Below are positions 7,689-16,541 of a stretch of 59,576 bases of DNA, piece by piece. The notes beneath the pieces are model-generated. The model was not told the origin of the DNA, did no database searches, and worked only from the letters and a program-made list of their open reading frames with translations. Position numbers and translations under genes: made by a program. Source of the DNA: Rhodospirillales bacterium (GTDB lineage Bacteria > Pseudomonadota > Alphaproteobacteria > Acetobacterales > Acetobacteraceae); the NCBI GenBank assembly GCA_025359905.1, contig JANYDF010000162.1, forward strand, positions 1 to 59,576, read 5' to 3'. The number at the start of each line of letters is the position of its first letter. Positions within the stretch are counted from its first letter, which is position 1.

Positions 7689-9122
7689 ATGACTGTCCGC
7701 CAGAAGCTGCGCCGCCGCCGCCGCACGAAGATCATTGCGACCCTCGGCCCGTCCAGCTCCACGCCCGAGGTGCTGTCACGGTTGTTCCTGGCGGGGGCCG
7801 ATGTATTCCGGCTGAATTTCAGCCACGGCAGCCACGATGACCATGCCGCCCGCATCGCCATGATCCGCGATCTGGAAAGCCAGCACGATCACCCGATTGG
7901 CATTCTCGCCGACGTGCAGGGGCCGAAGCTGCGCGTCGGCCGGTTTGGCGGCGGGCGCATCCAGTTGCAGACCGGGCAGGCGTTCACGCTCGACCTGAAC
8001 CCGACGCCGGGCGACGCGCGGCGGGTCAATTTGCCGCACCCAGAAATCATCAAGGCGGCCTCCATCGGCACCACGCTGCTGCTCGACGATGGCAAACTGC
8101 GCCTGCGCATCACCCGCGTGCGTGAGGATCATCTGGAAACCGTCGTTACGGTCGGCGGACCGCTGTCCGACCGCAAAGGCGTCAACGTGCCAGACATCCT
8201 GCTGCCGATCCCGGCGCTGACGGTGAAGGATCGTGAGGACATGGCCTTCGCGCTGGAACACGGCGTGGAATATATCGGCCTGTCATTTGTGCAGCGGCCT
8301 GACGACGTGGCCGAGGCGCGCGAGATCGCCGCCGGGCGCGCCTGGATCATGTCCAAGCTGGAAAAGCCGCAGGCGCTGGAGAACCTCGACGCCATCGTGG
8401 CACTGTCCGACGCGGTGATGGTGGCGCGCGGCGATCTCGGCGTGGAATTGCCGCCCGAGGAGGTGCCGCTGGCGCAAAAGCGCATCGTCCGCGCGGCCCG
8501 CCAGATGGGCAAGCCGGTGGTGGTCGCCACCCAGATGCTGGAAAGCATGATCTCCGCCCCGGCGCCGACCCGCGCGGAGGCGTCCGACGTCGCCACCGCC
8601 GTGTTCGACGGCGCGGATGCCGTGATGCTGTCGGCGGAAACCGCCGCTGGGCAGTATCCGTTCGAAGCGGTCAACATCATGGACCGCATCGTCGCCCGCG
8701 TGGAGCAGGATCCGGGCTGGCGTGCCGGCATCGACGCCTCGCGCCCGGCGCCGGAGCGTTCGGTGGCGGATGCCATTTCTGCCGCAGCACGGCAGGTGGC
8801 GCATACCATCGAGGCCACCGCGATCTGCGCCTTCACCGCCTCGGGCAGCACCGCGTTGCGCGCGGCGCGCGAGCGGCCGGAAGCGCCGATTATTGGCCTG
8901 ACGCCAACCGCCAGCATTGCCCGGCGGATGGCCCTGGTCTGGGGCGTGCATCCGGTGGTAACGCCGGAAACCCACTCGATGACCGAAACGGTGGTCAAAG
9001 CCACACGCATCGCTCAGCAGGAAGGCTTCGCCGCGCACGGACACGATATTGTGGTGATCGCTGGCGTGCCGTTCGGGGTGGCCGGCACCACAAACGCGCT
9101 GCGGGTTGCCAAAGTAAAATAG
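7689..9122 (+). CDS. pyk: pyruvate kinase
   Basis: A 477-residue pyruvate kinase converting phosphoenolpyruvate and ADP to pyruvate and ATP. The barrel begins with TKIIATLGPSS (13-23) and RLNFSHG (41-47). It also shows the ADVQGPKLRVG substrate loop, the active-site lysine region IMSKLEKPQALENLD, MVARGDLGVELP and the signature block with TQMLESMI and EASDVA. The C-terminal allosteric domain is complete (SVADAISAAARQVA to GVAGTTNALRVAKV). A GGGAG ribosome binding site precedes ATG 7689. A strong hairpin follows the stop. The 174-base gap from glycerate kinase leaves room for its own promoter. Confidence 0.97.
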   Translation: MTVRQKLRRRRRTKIIATLGPSSSTPEVLSRLFLAGADVFRLNFSHGSHDDHAARIAMIRDLESQHDHPIGILADVQGPKLRVGRFGGGRIQLQTGQAFTLDLNPTPGDARRVNLPHPEIIKAASIGTTLLLDDGKLRLRITRVREDHLETVVTVGGPLSDRKGVNVPDILLPIPALTVKDREDMAFALEHGVEYIGLSFVQRPDDVAEAREIAAGRAWIMSKLEKPQALENLDAIVALSDAVMVARGDLGVELPPEEVPLAQKRIVRAARQMGKPVVVATQMLESMISAPAPTRAEASDVATAVFDGADAVMLSAETAAGQYPFEAVNIMDRIVARVEQDPGWRAGIDASRPAPERSVADAISAAARQVAHTIEATAICAFTASGSTALRAARERPEAPIIGLTPTASIARRMALVWGVHPVVTPETHSMTETVVKATRIAQQEGFAAHGHDIVVIAGVPFGVAGTTNALRVAKVK

Positions 9123-9131
9123 TTCTATGTT

Positions 9132-9155
9132 GACCGGCACGCTTGCGTGCCGGTC
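9132..9155 (+). terminator. hairpin terminator after pyk
   Basis: Ten perfect GC-rich base pairs (GACCGGCACG with CGTGCCGGTC) close a CTTG loop, 9 bases after the pyk stop codon. The downstream GTCGTTACATT is only moderately T-rich, so termination strength is uncertain, but location and stability make a terminator the simplest reading. Confidence 0.7.
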
Positions 9156-9274
9156 GTCGTTACATTACGTGTTGCATAGCTATAGTGAAAATCGCCAGAT
9201 AGCGTCACCTCTGTGCGGACTGTGACTGCTGCCAACGGGGCCAGCGAGGCGGCGCATGGGGAGTGCGCGCGGCG

Positions 9275-10126
9275 ATGGCTGGGTTTCGAGCGATCTTCTG
9301 CGGCTATAGTTCGTCGTCCACCCAAAGCGTCTGGGTGACCGACGGCGCCGAAGCTGGGACATTCCCAATCACGGCGGAGCAATCCAACGCGGGCCTGCTG
9401 CCGGGCGTGGCGCTCGCCATGCCGCTGGGCAAATACGTGCTGTTTCCATCGGCTGGCGCCGGCAACGATAGCGGGTTGTTCATCAGTTACGGCACGGTGG
9501 CTGGAACCCATCAAATACAGGTTCCAGACGCCAGCCCGGCGGGATTGAGCCCGGCCTACATCACGATGATCGGCGACGCGGCGTATTTTCAGGGCAACAG
9601 TACCAACGCCGCCGCCGCTGTGTTCTCAACCAAGGGCACCACCGCCACCACGCATGTGGTCGTCGATGCCATTCTGGCCCCGACCAGCTTCGCCGCACTG
9701 AACGGCACCTTGTACTTCAACGGCCTGATTGCCCACACCAACAGCATGGCCCTCTACCGGCTCGACCCCGGCAACATCGCCACGCAACTGGCGCTGACGG
9801 GCTTCACCCGCCCGGACGGCCTGGCTGGCTTCGGCACGAAACTGCTGTTTCGCGCCGATGACGGGGCCGGGCAGGGGCTGTTTTGCTACGACAGCGTGCT
9901 GGGCACCGCGAGCGAGTTGAAGACCGCCGGTGGCGTGAAGCCGACGGGGTTAGGCAACCTGACAGTGTTCAACGGAAAGGTGTATTTCACGGCAGGGTCG
10001 AAATTGTGGCGCACCGACGGCACGGTTGCTGGCACGGAACAAGTTTCGCTGCCCGGGATCATCGCGCTCTACGATACGCCAGTCGTCAACAGCCCCTTGG
10101 CCATCCTTAGCACTGACGGCCACTGA
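9275..10126 (+). CDS. ELWxxDGT-repeat beta-propeller protein, 5' half of a frameshifted gene
   Basis: This 283-residue frame encodes recurring ELWxxDGT/hyalin-like units (SVWVTDGAEAGT, GLFISYGTVAGT, KLWRTDGTVAGT), each a propeller blade of an extracellular or cell-surface protein. There is no signal peptide. It ends at TGA 10124-10126 in the middle of a further unit (LAILSTDGH). Removing one C from GGCC at 10118-10121 restores ...STDGTELHP and joins this frame directly to the Hint-domain frame that follows. It is therefore best read as the front half of one broken gene. ATG 9275 was chosen; GTG 9263 is an alternative. Confidence 0.75.
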   Translation: MAGFRAIFCGYSSSSTQSVWVTDGAEAGTFPITAEQSNAGLLPGVALAMPLGKYVLFPSAGAGNDSGLFISYGTVAGTHQIQVPDASPAGLSPAYITMIGDAAYFQGNSTNAAAAVFSTKGTTATTHVVVDAILAPTSFAALNGTLYFNGLIAHTNSMALYRLDPGNIATQLALTGFTRPDGLAGFGTKLLFRADDGAGQGLFCYDSVLGTASELKTAGGVKPTGLGNLTVFNGKVYFTAGSKLWRTDGTVAGTEQVSLPGIIALYDTPVVNSPLAILSTDGH

Positions 10127-11192
10127 GCTACATCCGGCTGGGGAAGGCAACGCGTTCGGCGCTTTGGGGTTTTTCCCGTCGGCGGAAGTTGCCTTCGGCG
10201 TGGCCTGCTTCCTGGCCGGCACGCGCATCATGACGGATCGCGGTCCGGTCGCCGTCGAGCGTTTGTCCGCTGGCGCGCAAGTGTTGACCGCCTCTGGCGA
10301 GGTGCGCCCGGTACGCCGGATCGGGCACCGCCGGATCGACTGCACCCGCCATCCGGCTCCACAATCGGTCCGGCCCGTCCGCATCCACGCCGGGGCGTTC
10401 GGCCCGCGCCTGCCATCGCGCGATCTGCTGCTCAGTCCCGATCATGCGGTGTTCGACGGCGGTGTGCTGATCCCGGCCCGCTATTTGGTGAACGGCACCA
10501 GCGTGCGCCAGGAACCGCGCGACTGCGCGACCTACTATCACGTCGAACTCGACAGCCACGATGTGATCCTGGCGGAACATCTGCCCTGCGAGAGCTTTCT
10601 CGATACCGGCAATCGTACTGACTTCGACAATGCAGGTGCTGTGGTACGCCTGCATCCGGATTTTGCCCGCCATGCGTGGCACACCCGCGCGTGCGCGCCG
10701 TTGGCGGTGTCCGGCGCGACGGTCATTGCGGCACGGCAAAAATTGCTGGCCCGCGCCACCAGCCTCGGGCACCCCCTCACCGGCGAGCCCGCCCTGCATG
10801 CCATCGCCGATGGCGAGCGGCTGCGCGCCTCGCTGACCGGGCACACTTTGCGCATGCGGGTGCCCGCGACACGAACCGGATTGCGCCTGCTATCGCGCAG
10901 CGCGATTCCGGCCGAGACCCATTGTGACGGAACCGACCATCGCCGCCTCGGCGTCGCTGTGCGCGCGATGCGCTACGCCGGGCGCAATTTACCGCTCGAC
11001 AGTCAACGCCTTGGCGGCGGCTGGCACGCGCTGGAACATGAGCCGGACGGCGGGTCGTGGCGCTGGACCAACGGAGATGCCGCAATCGGCTTGCCCGGCG
11101 GCGCTTCGCTTGAAGTCGATGTGCTGTTGACCGAGCGTTACTGGCTGCCGCCAGCCCCGTTGCGTCACGCTACTTCACGCCGCACCAGTTGA
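10122..11192 (+). pseudogene. Hint-domain 3' half of the frameshifted ELWxxDGT protein
   Basis: This frame continues the preceding gene after a single-base frameshift. It encodes a Hedgehog/intein (Hint) domain of the secreted type common in Acetobacteraceae. Visible are the opening ACFLAGTRIMTDRGPVAVER, the pseudo-HxxT region ending LLSPDHAVF, DGGVLIPARYLVNG, and YYHVELDSHDVILAEHLPCE with a likely catalytic histidine. The cysteine in VACF is at the expected splice position. Usual proteins of this type carry repeats upstream and Hint at the C-terminus, exactly the order seen here. If translated alone, it would need GTG 10200 or ATG 10230. Its last 23 bases overlap the convergent M20 hydrolase gene. 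Confidence 0.75.
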
Positions 11193-12480
11193 TCGCCGTC
11201 GCGGCCAGTGTTTCGGCCACAGCCAGCAGCGAATCGACTTCGACATATTCATCCGGCCCGTGCAGCCCATCGCCGCGCGGGCCAAAGATGACGCCCGGAA
11301 TCCCAGCCCCCGCGTAGTGCGCCGCATCGCACACCGCCGTGAAGCCTTTTATTTCGGTTTCCTCGCCGCGCGCGGCCCGGCTGTCGATGATGGCGCGCAC
11401 CAGCTTATGGTCGGTCGGCGTATTCAACGGCGGAAAGTGCAGGCCGTACAAGTCCCACTGCACCTTGGGCGGGTTTTCCCGCAGCCAGGAATCCTGCTGG
11501 GCAAAATGGACCACGAAATCCTCGAAATCGGCGCGGATATCGGCGGATATTTCATCGGGCAGAAATTTCAGGTCGAAGTCGATCACCGCGACATCTGGCA
11601 CAATCGCTGGATTGGTTATGACCTGTGGCAATCCGTTGGCGGCCAGCCCAGCGCCGCACAGCATCACGCCAGGATGAATGGTATTGACACCCGGCGGCAG
11701 CAGCGGGTGCGGCTTCTTGCGCGTCGTCCAGTCGCGTTCAAGCTGCTGCACGGCAGTGACGAAGCGCACCGCGATTTCGAGCGCGTTGACCCCCGGCTCC
11801 AGCCGGCCGGCGCTGCTCGGCTGCGGATAGAGTTCATTGAAGCGCCAAGCCGAATGAGCGTTGCGGCCGCGAATAGTCACGCGCACCCATTCCAGCCCGC
11901 CCTCGGCTGGCATCAGCGCCTCGCCGGTCGGCTCCATCACGATCAGCCCGGCGGCGCGGCGGCCACGCTTGACCAGATCGCGGGCGCCGAAACCGCCAGC
12001 TTCCTCATCGACCACGGCGTGCAGTTCCAGCCGTCCGTTCAATTCCACCTTGGCGCGGCGGATGGCGCGGGCAACTGCAACGGCGGCGGCCAGCCCGCCC
12101 TTCATGTCCATCGCGCCACGCCCGAACAGCCGGCCTTTCTCGATGCTGCCGCCAAACGGCTGCACGTGCCATTGCGACTTGTCGCCCACCGGCACCACAT
12201 CGACATGCCCGCACAGAATCAGGCTGCGCGCGTCGCCGCCTGGCAGAGTGGCGATCAAGTTGGGCCGGCCGGGGAACACCTCGGTGGTTTCGGTCTGCAT
12301 GCCGAAACCGTCGAGCACGGTACGCAGATAATATTGCAGGTCGGCCTCGTGGTTCAGCGCCGGGTCGGCCTCGAATTTCGGATTGACCGTGGGGATGCGG
12401 ACCAGTTGCTGGGTGAGCTCGATTAAGAAATTCTCGCTGCGTTGCAGTTCTTGCAGCACCGCATCAATGGCAGCATTCAT
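11170..12480 (-). CDS. M20-family metallo-amidohydrolase (ArgE/DapE-like)
   Basis: A 436-residue M20 peptidase-family deacylase. Metal ligands and catalytic residues are visible: CGHVDVVPVG (His92, catalytic Asp94), GRGAMDMKGG (bridging Asp125), DEEAGG (catalytic Glu159 and ligand Glu160), and a C-terminal PGVIFGPRGDGLHGPDEYV with the last histidine ligand. The dimerisation domain with GRNAHS lies between. It is longer than typical ArgE (about 385) and fits the ArgE/DapE-like subgroup that removes acyl groups from amino acids. It is last in a four-gene leftward operon with a formylglutamate amidohydrolase, a glutamine-synthetase-like ligase and an ArgE; the preceding gene overlaps its start by 4 bases (ATGA). 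Exact substrate unknown. Confidence 0.88.
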   Translation of the reverse strand: MNAAIDAVLQELQRSENFLIELTQQLVRIPTVNPKFEADPALNHEADLQYYLRTVLDGFGMQTETTEVFPGRPNLIATLPGGDARSLILCGHVDVVPVGDKSQWHVQPFGGSIEKGRLFGRGAMDMKGGLAAAVAVARAIRRAKVELNGRLELHAVVDEEAGGFGARDLVKRGRRAAGLIVMEPTGEALMPAEGGLEWVRVTIRGRNAHSAWRFNELYPQPSSAGRLEPGVNALEIAVRFVTAVQQLERDWTTRKKPHPLLPPGVNTIHPGVMLCGAGLAANGLPQVITNPAIVPDVAVIDFDLKFLPDEISADIRADFEDFVVHFAQQDSWLRENPPKVQWDLYGLHFPPLNTPTDHKLVRAIIDSRAARGEETEIKGFTAVCDAAHYAGAGIPGVIFGPRGDGLHGPDEYVEVDSLLAVAETLAATAINWCGVK

Positions 12481-13259
12481 GCGTTAGCTCCGGCGAGTTC
12501 GGCGACGGCGGCCGGATCGGCGGCGGCTTTCGCCAGCACCGCAGCCAACCGCGCTGCCCACTCGGCCACTCCGGCGGGATCGCCGATCAGATCCTGCCGC
12601 ACCTCGAACAACGCCGTGGCCAATCCCCGCGCTTCGCCCTGCCACGGCACGGTGAAGTCGCCTTCGAGCGTGACGCTGTACGGTTCGTTATCGCCAATCG
12701 TCAGCGCCGGGGCCGCTTCCCGCAGCCCGGCAAGCAAGGCTTGCCCCAACCGTTGCGCCCGCAAATACAGCACACCCGCTTGCCAGATGCGCGGCACGCC
12801 CAGATAGACCGGGGTGAAACTATGCATGCCAATCAGCAATGTCGGCTGGCCGGCTGCAACGCGCGCATCCAGCATGCGGCCCACTTGATCGCGGAATGGA
12901 ATAAAGAAACGGCGCGCCCGCGCGTCCCGTTCAGCGGCGGATAGCGCAAGATTGCCGGGAATATCGGTCGCCTCGCTGCGCAGCGGAATGCTGCTAGGGG
13001 CCGAAAGCGGCCGGTTGCAGTCGATCAGCAGCCGCGAATAGCCCGACAGCACCAGCGGCGCATCCAGCAGTGCCGAGATTTGCCGGGCGACATTGGCGGC
13101 GCCGATGTCGTAGGCGATATGCCGGGTCAACTCCGCTGGCGGCAGGCCAAGATTGTTGAATTCGGCTGGAATGTCGTTTGAGGCGTGCTCGCACAGCAGG
13201 AACACTGGCGAGGCGCCCCCGGCGTTCACCACGCTGAAGGCGGGCGGTTCTTGGTCCAT
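12477..13259 (-). CDS. N-formylglutamate amidohydrolase family protein
   Basis: A 260-residue member of the N-formylglutamate amidohydrolase family. Typical blocks are LLCEHASNDIP (about residues 21-31), AYDIGAANVA (49-58), LIDCNRP (78-84), and IGMHSFTPVYLG (about 143-154) with a likely metal-binding histidine. The classical family member (HutG type) hydrolyses N-formyl-L-glutamate to glutamate and formate at the end of histidine breakdown. No hut genes are nearby. Paralogues in clusters like this one, beside a glutamine-synthetase-like ligase, may act on other N-acyl or gamma-glutamyl compounds, so the substrate is open. It overlaps the following M20 gene by ATGA and starts 24 bases after the ligase gene stop. 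Confidence 0.85.
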   Translation of the reverse strand: MDQEPPAFSVVNAGGASPVFLLCEHASNDIPAEFNNLGLPPAELTRHIAYDIGAANVARQISALLDAPLVLSGYSRLLIDCNRPLSAPSSIPLRSEATDIPGNLALSAAERDARARRFFIPFRDQVGRMLDARVAAGQPTLLIGMHSFTPVYLGVPRIWQAGVLYLRAQRLGQALLAGLREAAPALTIGDNEPYSVTLEGDFTVPWQGEARGLATALFEVRQDLIGDPAGVAEWAARLAAVLAKAAADPAAVAELAGANA

Positions 13260-13283
13260 GCAACTACGTCCTACGCCGATGTT

Positions 13284-14588
13284 TCAGTAAGCCGCGCTGT
13301 AGCGGTGGCACAGCGCGGTTGCCGAATCGCCCGCGCTCAACGCTTCCTCATGTTTTTTGAGGCCAAAATAGGTCTCCAAAAACAACGGTGTGAACCAGCC
13401 TGAAACTTCGGCGTCGGCTTTCAGCGCGGCCAATGCCGAGGGCAAGCTGTCCGGCAGCCGCACGATCCCCAGGGCGGCGCGCTCGGCGGCGGTCATGTCC
13501 GCCGGGTCGGTGTTGACCAGCGGCGGCAGCGGCAATTTGTCGCGTAGTCCCGCCAGACCGGCGCGCACCAGCACGGCCAGCGCCAAATGCGGGTTGGCGG
13601 TGGCGTCGGCTGGGCGATATTCGAAATTAAAGCTGCGCGCCGGGTCGCGCGCCGAGGCAGGCAGTGGACAAATCCGCACCGCCGCCTCGCGGTTGCGTTC
13701 ACCGATGCAGGCGTACGCCGCACTCCAATGATGCGGCGTCAGCCGCAAATACGACACCGGCGACGGCGCGGTGAAGGCGCACAGGGCGGCCATGTGGCGC
13801 ACAAGTCCGGCAGCGAAGGCGGCGGCTTCGGCAGTCAAGTTGCCCGGCTGGGTTGGGTCATACGTCACCGGGTGGCCAGTGGCATCGCGCAAACTCAGAT
13901 GAATATGCACGCCGTTGCCGATGCCATCCGGTGTCAGTTTCGGCGCAAAACTGATCCGCCGCCCGGTCGCCGCCGCCAGATCGCGCGCCACTTCGCGGAT
14001 GACCACGGCCCGGTCGGCGGCCGCCAGCGCGTGGGTTGGGCCGGTGGTCACTTCGAATTGCTGCGCGCCGTATTCCGCCAGAATGGTCTCCGGATCGGTC
14101 CCGGCTTCATCGAGGGCGGCGAACAGGTCGCTCAGGAATGGTTCGGCGGTGCGATGGGCTTGCAGCGAGAACGGCGGGTGCGCCGGGGCGTCGCCGGGCA
14201 GCGAAAATTCCTGCTCGAACGACACATCGAGCTGGAACCCGGCCGCCGCCAGATCGGCCAGGGCGGCGCGCAGGATCGAGCGCGGGCAGCACTGCCACGG
14301 CGTGCCATCCAACGCCGTAATGTCGGCCAGCACGAAATGCAGGTCCGGGCGGCCAGGAATGCCGGTCAGGTGCACCTCGGTGTCCAAATCGGGCAGCAGC
14401 CGCATATCGCCTGCGGCTCCATAAGGGTTGGGCGAAGCAATCGCGCCGAACGGATCGAGCGATATGTTGGCCGGCACCCAGCCGACGCCCTGGGTGCGCC
14501 AGGATTGCGCATCGGCCGAAACGCTGCGGCCGCGCGTCATGGCCACCAGATCGGTGGTCAAGATCGCCAGCAGGCTCGGCGGCGTCAT
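13284..14588 (-). CDS. glutamine synthetase-like gamma-glutamyl ligase
   Basis: A 434-residue glutamine synthetase-fold protein of the branch that includes glutamate-putrescine ligase PuuA. The N-terminal beta-grasp is reduced, with DITALDGTPW corresponding to the 'D..T' strand. The catalytic domain shows FEQEFSL (metal-binding Glu), YGAQQFEVTTGP, GNGVHIHLSL (ATP/ammonium site), and RICPLPASARDPARSFNFEYR followed by ADATANPHLALA. Such enzymes join glutamate to an amine or ammonia using ATP. ATG 14588 overlaps the argE stop (ATGA), so a longer upward frame is rejected. Its operon partners are two M20 deacylases and a formylglutamate amidohydrolase, suggesting gamma-glutamylation and later deacylation of an amine or amino acid. 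Confidence 0.87.
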   Translation of the reverse strand: MTPPSLLAILTTDLVAMTRGRSVSADAQSWRTQGVGWVPANISLDPFGAIASPNPYGAAGDMRLLPDLDTEVHLTGIPGRPDLHFVLADITALDGTPWQCCPRSILRAALADLAAAGFQLDVSFEQEFSLPGDAPAHPPFSLQAHRTAEPFLSDLFAALDEAGTDPETILAEYGAQQFEVTTGPTHALAAADRAVVIREVARDLAAATGRRISFAPKLTPDGIGNGVHIHLSLRDATGHPVTYDPTQPGNLTAEAAAFAAGLVRHMAALCAFTAPSPVSYLRLTPHHWSAAYACIGERNREAAVRICPLPASARDPARSFNFEYRPADATANPHLALAVLVRAGLAGLRDKLPLPPLVNTDPADMTAAERAALGIVRLPDSLPSALAALKADAEVSGWFTPLFLETYFGLKKHEEALSAGDSATALCHRYSAAY

Positions 14589-15757
14589 GCCGAGACGCGG
14601 TCCACAAGCCGATGCAGCACCTGCATGCAGGCGGTCAACTGCGATATTTCGATAAACTCGTCGGCGGTGTGCGCCTGGGCGATGTCGCCGGGGCCGCAGA
14701 TCACCGAAGGAATGCCCGCCGCCTGAAAGAACCCGGCTTCGGAGCAATACGGCACCGAGGTCGCCGAATTGGCGCCGGTCAGCGCCCTGGCCAGCGACTC
14801 GGCAGCGCAACCGGGCTGCGGCACCATCGTGGCGGCGTCGTAGTTCTTGCTGGTGGTGATGCTGGCATCCGGGAAGCGCGCGTGCATCGCGGGCAGCGCC
14901 ACCTTGTCCACGTATTCCTGATACGCCGCCCGCACTTCCTCGACCCGGCCGCGGCGGGTGGCGCGCACGTCCCACTCGAAGCGGCAATCGCCAGGGATGG
15001 CGTTTTGCGCGGTGCCGCCGTGCATCGTGTTGATGGTCAGCGTGGTGTACGGCGGGTCGAACACGCCCACGCTGTCCGGCTCGGCCGCCAGCTTGGCAGC
15101 GTACGCGGTCAGATGACCAATGATTTCCATGGCATGCAGGATGGCGCTGACGCCGATATCCGGGCGTGAGGAATGGCACGAAAGCCCGGTCACCGTGGTG
15201 CGGAAGCTGGCGCTGCCCTTGTGGCCATTCACCACGCCCATGCTGCTCGGCTCGCCGATCAGTGCGGCTTCCAGCGGCAGACCGAGGTCGCGGATGTGAT
15301 CGATCAGAAACGGCACGCCGGTGCAGCCGATTTCCTCGTCGTACGAGAGCGCCAGATGGATCGGCTGGCGCAAATTTCTGGCGGCCAGCACCGGGGCGAT
15401 GGCCAACATGCAGGCCACGTAGCCCTTCATATCGGACGTGCCGCGTCCATACACCCGGCTGCCAACCCGGGTCAGCTTGAAGGGATCGTAGGTCCAAATC
15501 TGGCCATCCACCGGCACCACGTCGGTGTGTCCGCTCAGAATGATGCCGGGCTGGTCTGCCGGGCCGATGGTGGCGAACACGTTGGCCTTGGCGCCATCCG
15601 GGCTGGGCAGTACGGTATGCTCGATACCATGTTCGGTCAGGTAACCGCGCACATAGGCCATCAGCGGCAAGTTGGAATGGCGGCTGACCGTGTCGAACGC
15701 CACGAGGCGGTCGAGGATGGTCAGGACTGCTTGGGTCAGGTCCGATTCGGCGGGCAT
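14585..15757 (-). CDS. argE: acetylornithine deacetylase-type M20 amidohydrolase
   Basis: A 390-residue protein of ArgE length and pattern. It shows SGHTDVVPVD (His77, Asp79), GRGTSDMKGY (Asp109), SYDEEIGC (Glu141, Glu142), the dimerisation domain with GLSCHSSRPDIGVSAI, and a C-terminal ICGPGDIAQAHTADEFI with the final histidine. ArgE hydrolyses N-acetylornithine to ornithine and acetate; paralogues remove acyl groups from other amino acids. ATG 15757 has AAGGA 5 bases upstream and is preferred to an in-frame ATG at 15772. It is first in the leftward four-gene operon, so it may serve that pathway rather than arginine synthesis. Confidence 0.88.
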   Translation of the reverse strand: MPAESDLTQAVLTILDRLVAFDTVSRHSNLPLMAYVRGYLTEHGIEHTVLPSPDGAKANVFATIGPADQPGIILSGHTDVVPVDGQIWTYDPFKLTRVGSRVYGRGTSDMKGYVACMLAIAPVLAARNLRQPIHLALSYDEEIGCTGVPFLIDHIRDLGLPLEAALIGEPSSMGVVNGHKGSASFRTTVTGLSCHSSRPDIGVSAILHAMEIIGHLTAYAAKLAAEPDSVGVFDPPYTTLTINTMHGGTAQNAIPGDCRFEWDVRATRRGRVEEVRAAYQEYVDKVALPAMHARFPDASITTSKNYDAATMVPQPGCAAESLARALTGANSATSVPYCSEAGFFQAAGIPSVICGPGDIAQAHTADEFIEISQLTACMQVLHRLVDRVSA

Positions 15758-15818
15758 GGGGTTCCTTGGCAAGCTGACGGCGGCGCAACTGTGACGGCTT
15801 GCGCGGCGCGGGTCCAGA

Positions 15819-16541
15819 TCAAGGCCCGGCTAATATCCCGGCCAGCAGCGGCACCAGAATTGCCGTGATGACACCGTTCAGCCCGATGGCCAGTCCGCCG
15901 AACGCGCCAGCCGTCTCCGACAGCAGCAGCATTCGCGCCGTGGCGATGCCGTGCCCGGCGGTGCCTGCGGCCAGTCCCTGCGCCCGCCAGTCGCGCACGC
16001 CAGCAAATTTCAGCAGTGGCCCCGCGACGATGCTGGCGGTCAGGCCGGTGAGCAGCACGAAAATCGCGGCCAATGAGGGCTGGCCGCCGATTTGCTCGGC
16101 GATGCCCATGGCGATCGGCGTGGTGACGCTTTTCGGCGCCAGCGTCAGCACCACTTCGCGCGGCGCGCCGAGCAGGCGGGCGATCAGCATGGCGCTGACC
16201 ACTGCCACCAGCGATCCGGCCAGAATGGCGGGCAGGATGGCGCGGGCGGCGCGGCGGATACGGGCGAGGTTGGCGTACATCGGCAAGGCCAGCGCCACCG
16301 TGGCGGGTCCGAGCAGGAAGTGGATGTATTGCGCGCCCTGGAAATAGGCGCGGTACGGCGTGCCGGTGGCCCATAGCAGCCCGGCCAAGATGGCGATGGC
16401 GATCAGCACCGGGTTGGCCAGCGCATGTCCGCCCGCCAGACGGCTGATCTCGGTGGCCAAGCGATACACCAGCAGCGTGGCGGCAAGGCCAAGCAGCGGT
16501 GTGGTTTCCAGATACACCCACAGGTGAAACAGGTTTTCCAC
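15819..16541 (-). CDS. lrgB: LrgB/CidB-family membrane protein
   Basis: A 240-residue polytopic membrane protein with about seven hydrophobic segments and the LrgB/YohK signatures LAPKSVTTPIAMGIA (about residues 133-147) and GTAGHGIATAR (about 194-204). With the LrgA partner just upstream it forms the holin/antiholin-like pair that in Gram-positives modulates murein hydrolase export; in Gram-negatives and plants the homologues are linked to export of small organic acids. The start is GTG 16541, which directly follows the lrgA TAG stop, so the two are translationally coupled. Confidence 0.92.
   Translation of the reverse strand: MENLFHLWVYLETTPLLGLAATLLVYRLATEISRLAGGHALANPVLIAIAILAGLLWATGTPYRAYFQGAQYIHFLLGPATVALALPMYANLARIRRAARAILPAILAGSLVAVVSAMLIARLLGAPREVVLTLAPKSVTTPIAMGIAEQIGGQPSLAAIFVLLTGLTASIVAGPLLKFAGVRDWRAQGLAAGTAGHGIATARMLLLSETAGAFGGLAIGLNGVITAILVPLLAGILAGP

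Noticed and set aside
11260-12426. 388-codon rightward frame antisense to the M20 hydrolase
   Set aside because: The opposite strand has an intact enzyme with all metal ligands; this frame shows no domain and begins and ends within it.
12477-13259. HutG as part of a histidine utilisation operon
   Set aside because: No hutH, hutU, hutI or hutC is nearby and the partners are unrelated to histidine breakdown, so the symbol hutG was not used.
13284-15788. 834-codon frame apparently fusing a long N-terminal part to the glutamine-synthetase-like protein
   Set aside because: The upstream 400 codons lie in another frame of argE and have no family resemblance. The ATGA overlap at 14585-14588 gives the natural start.
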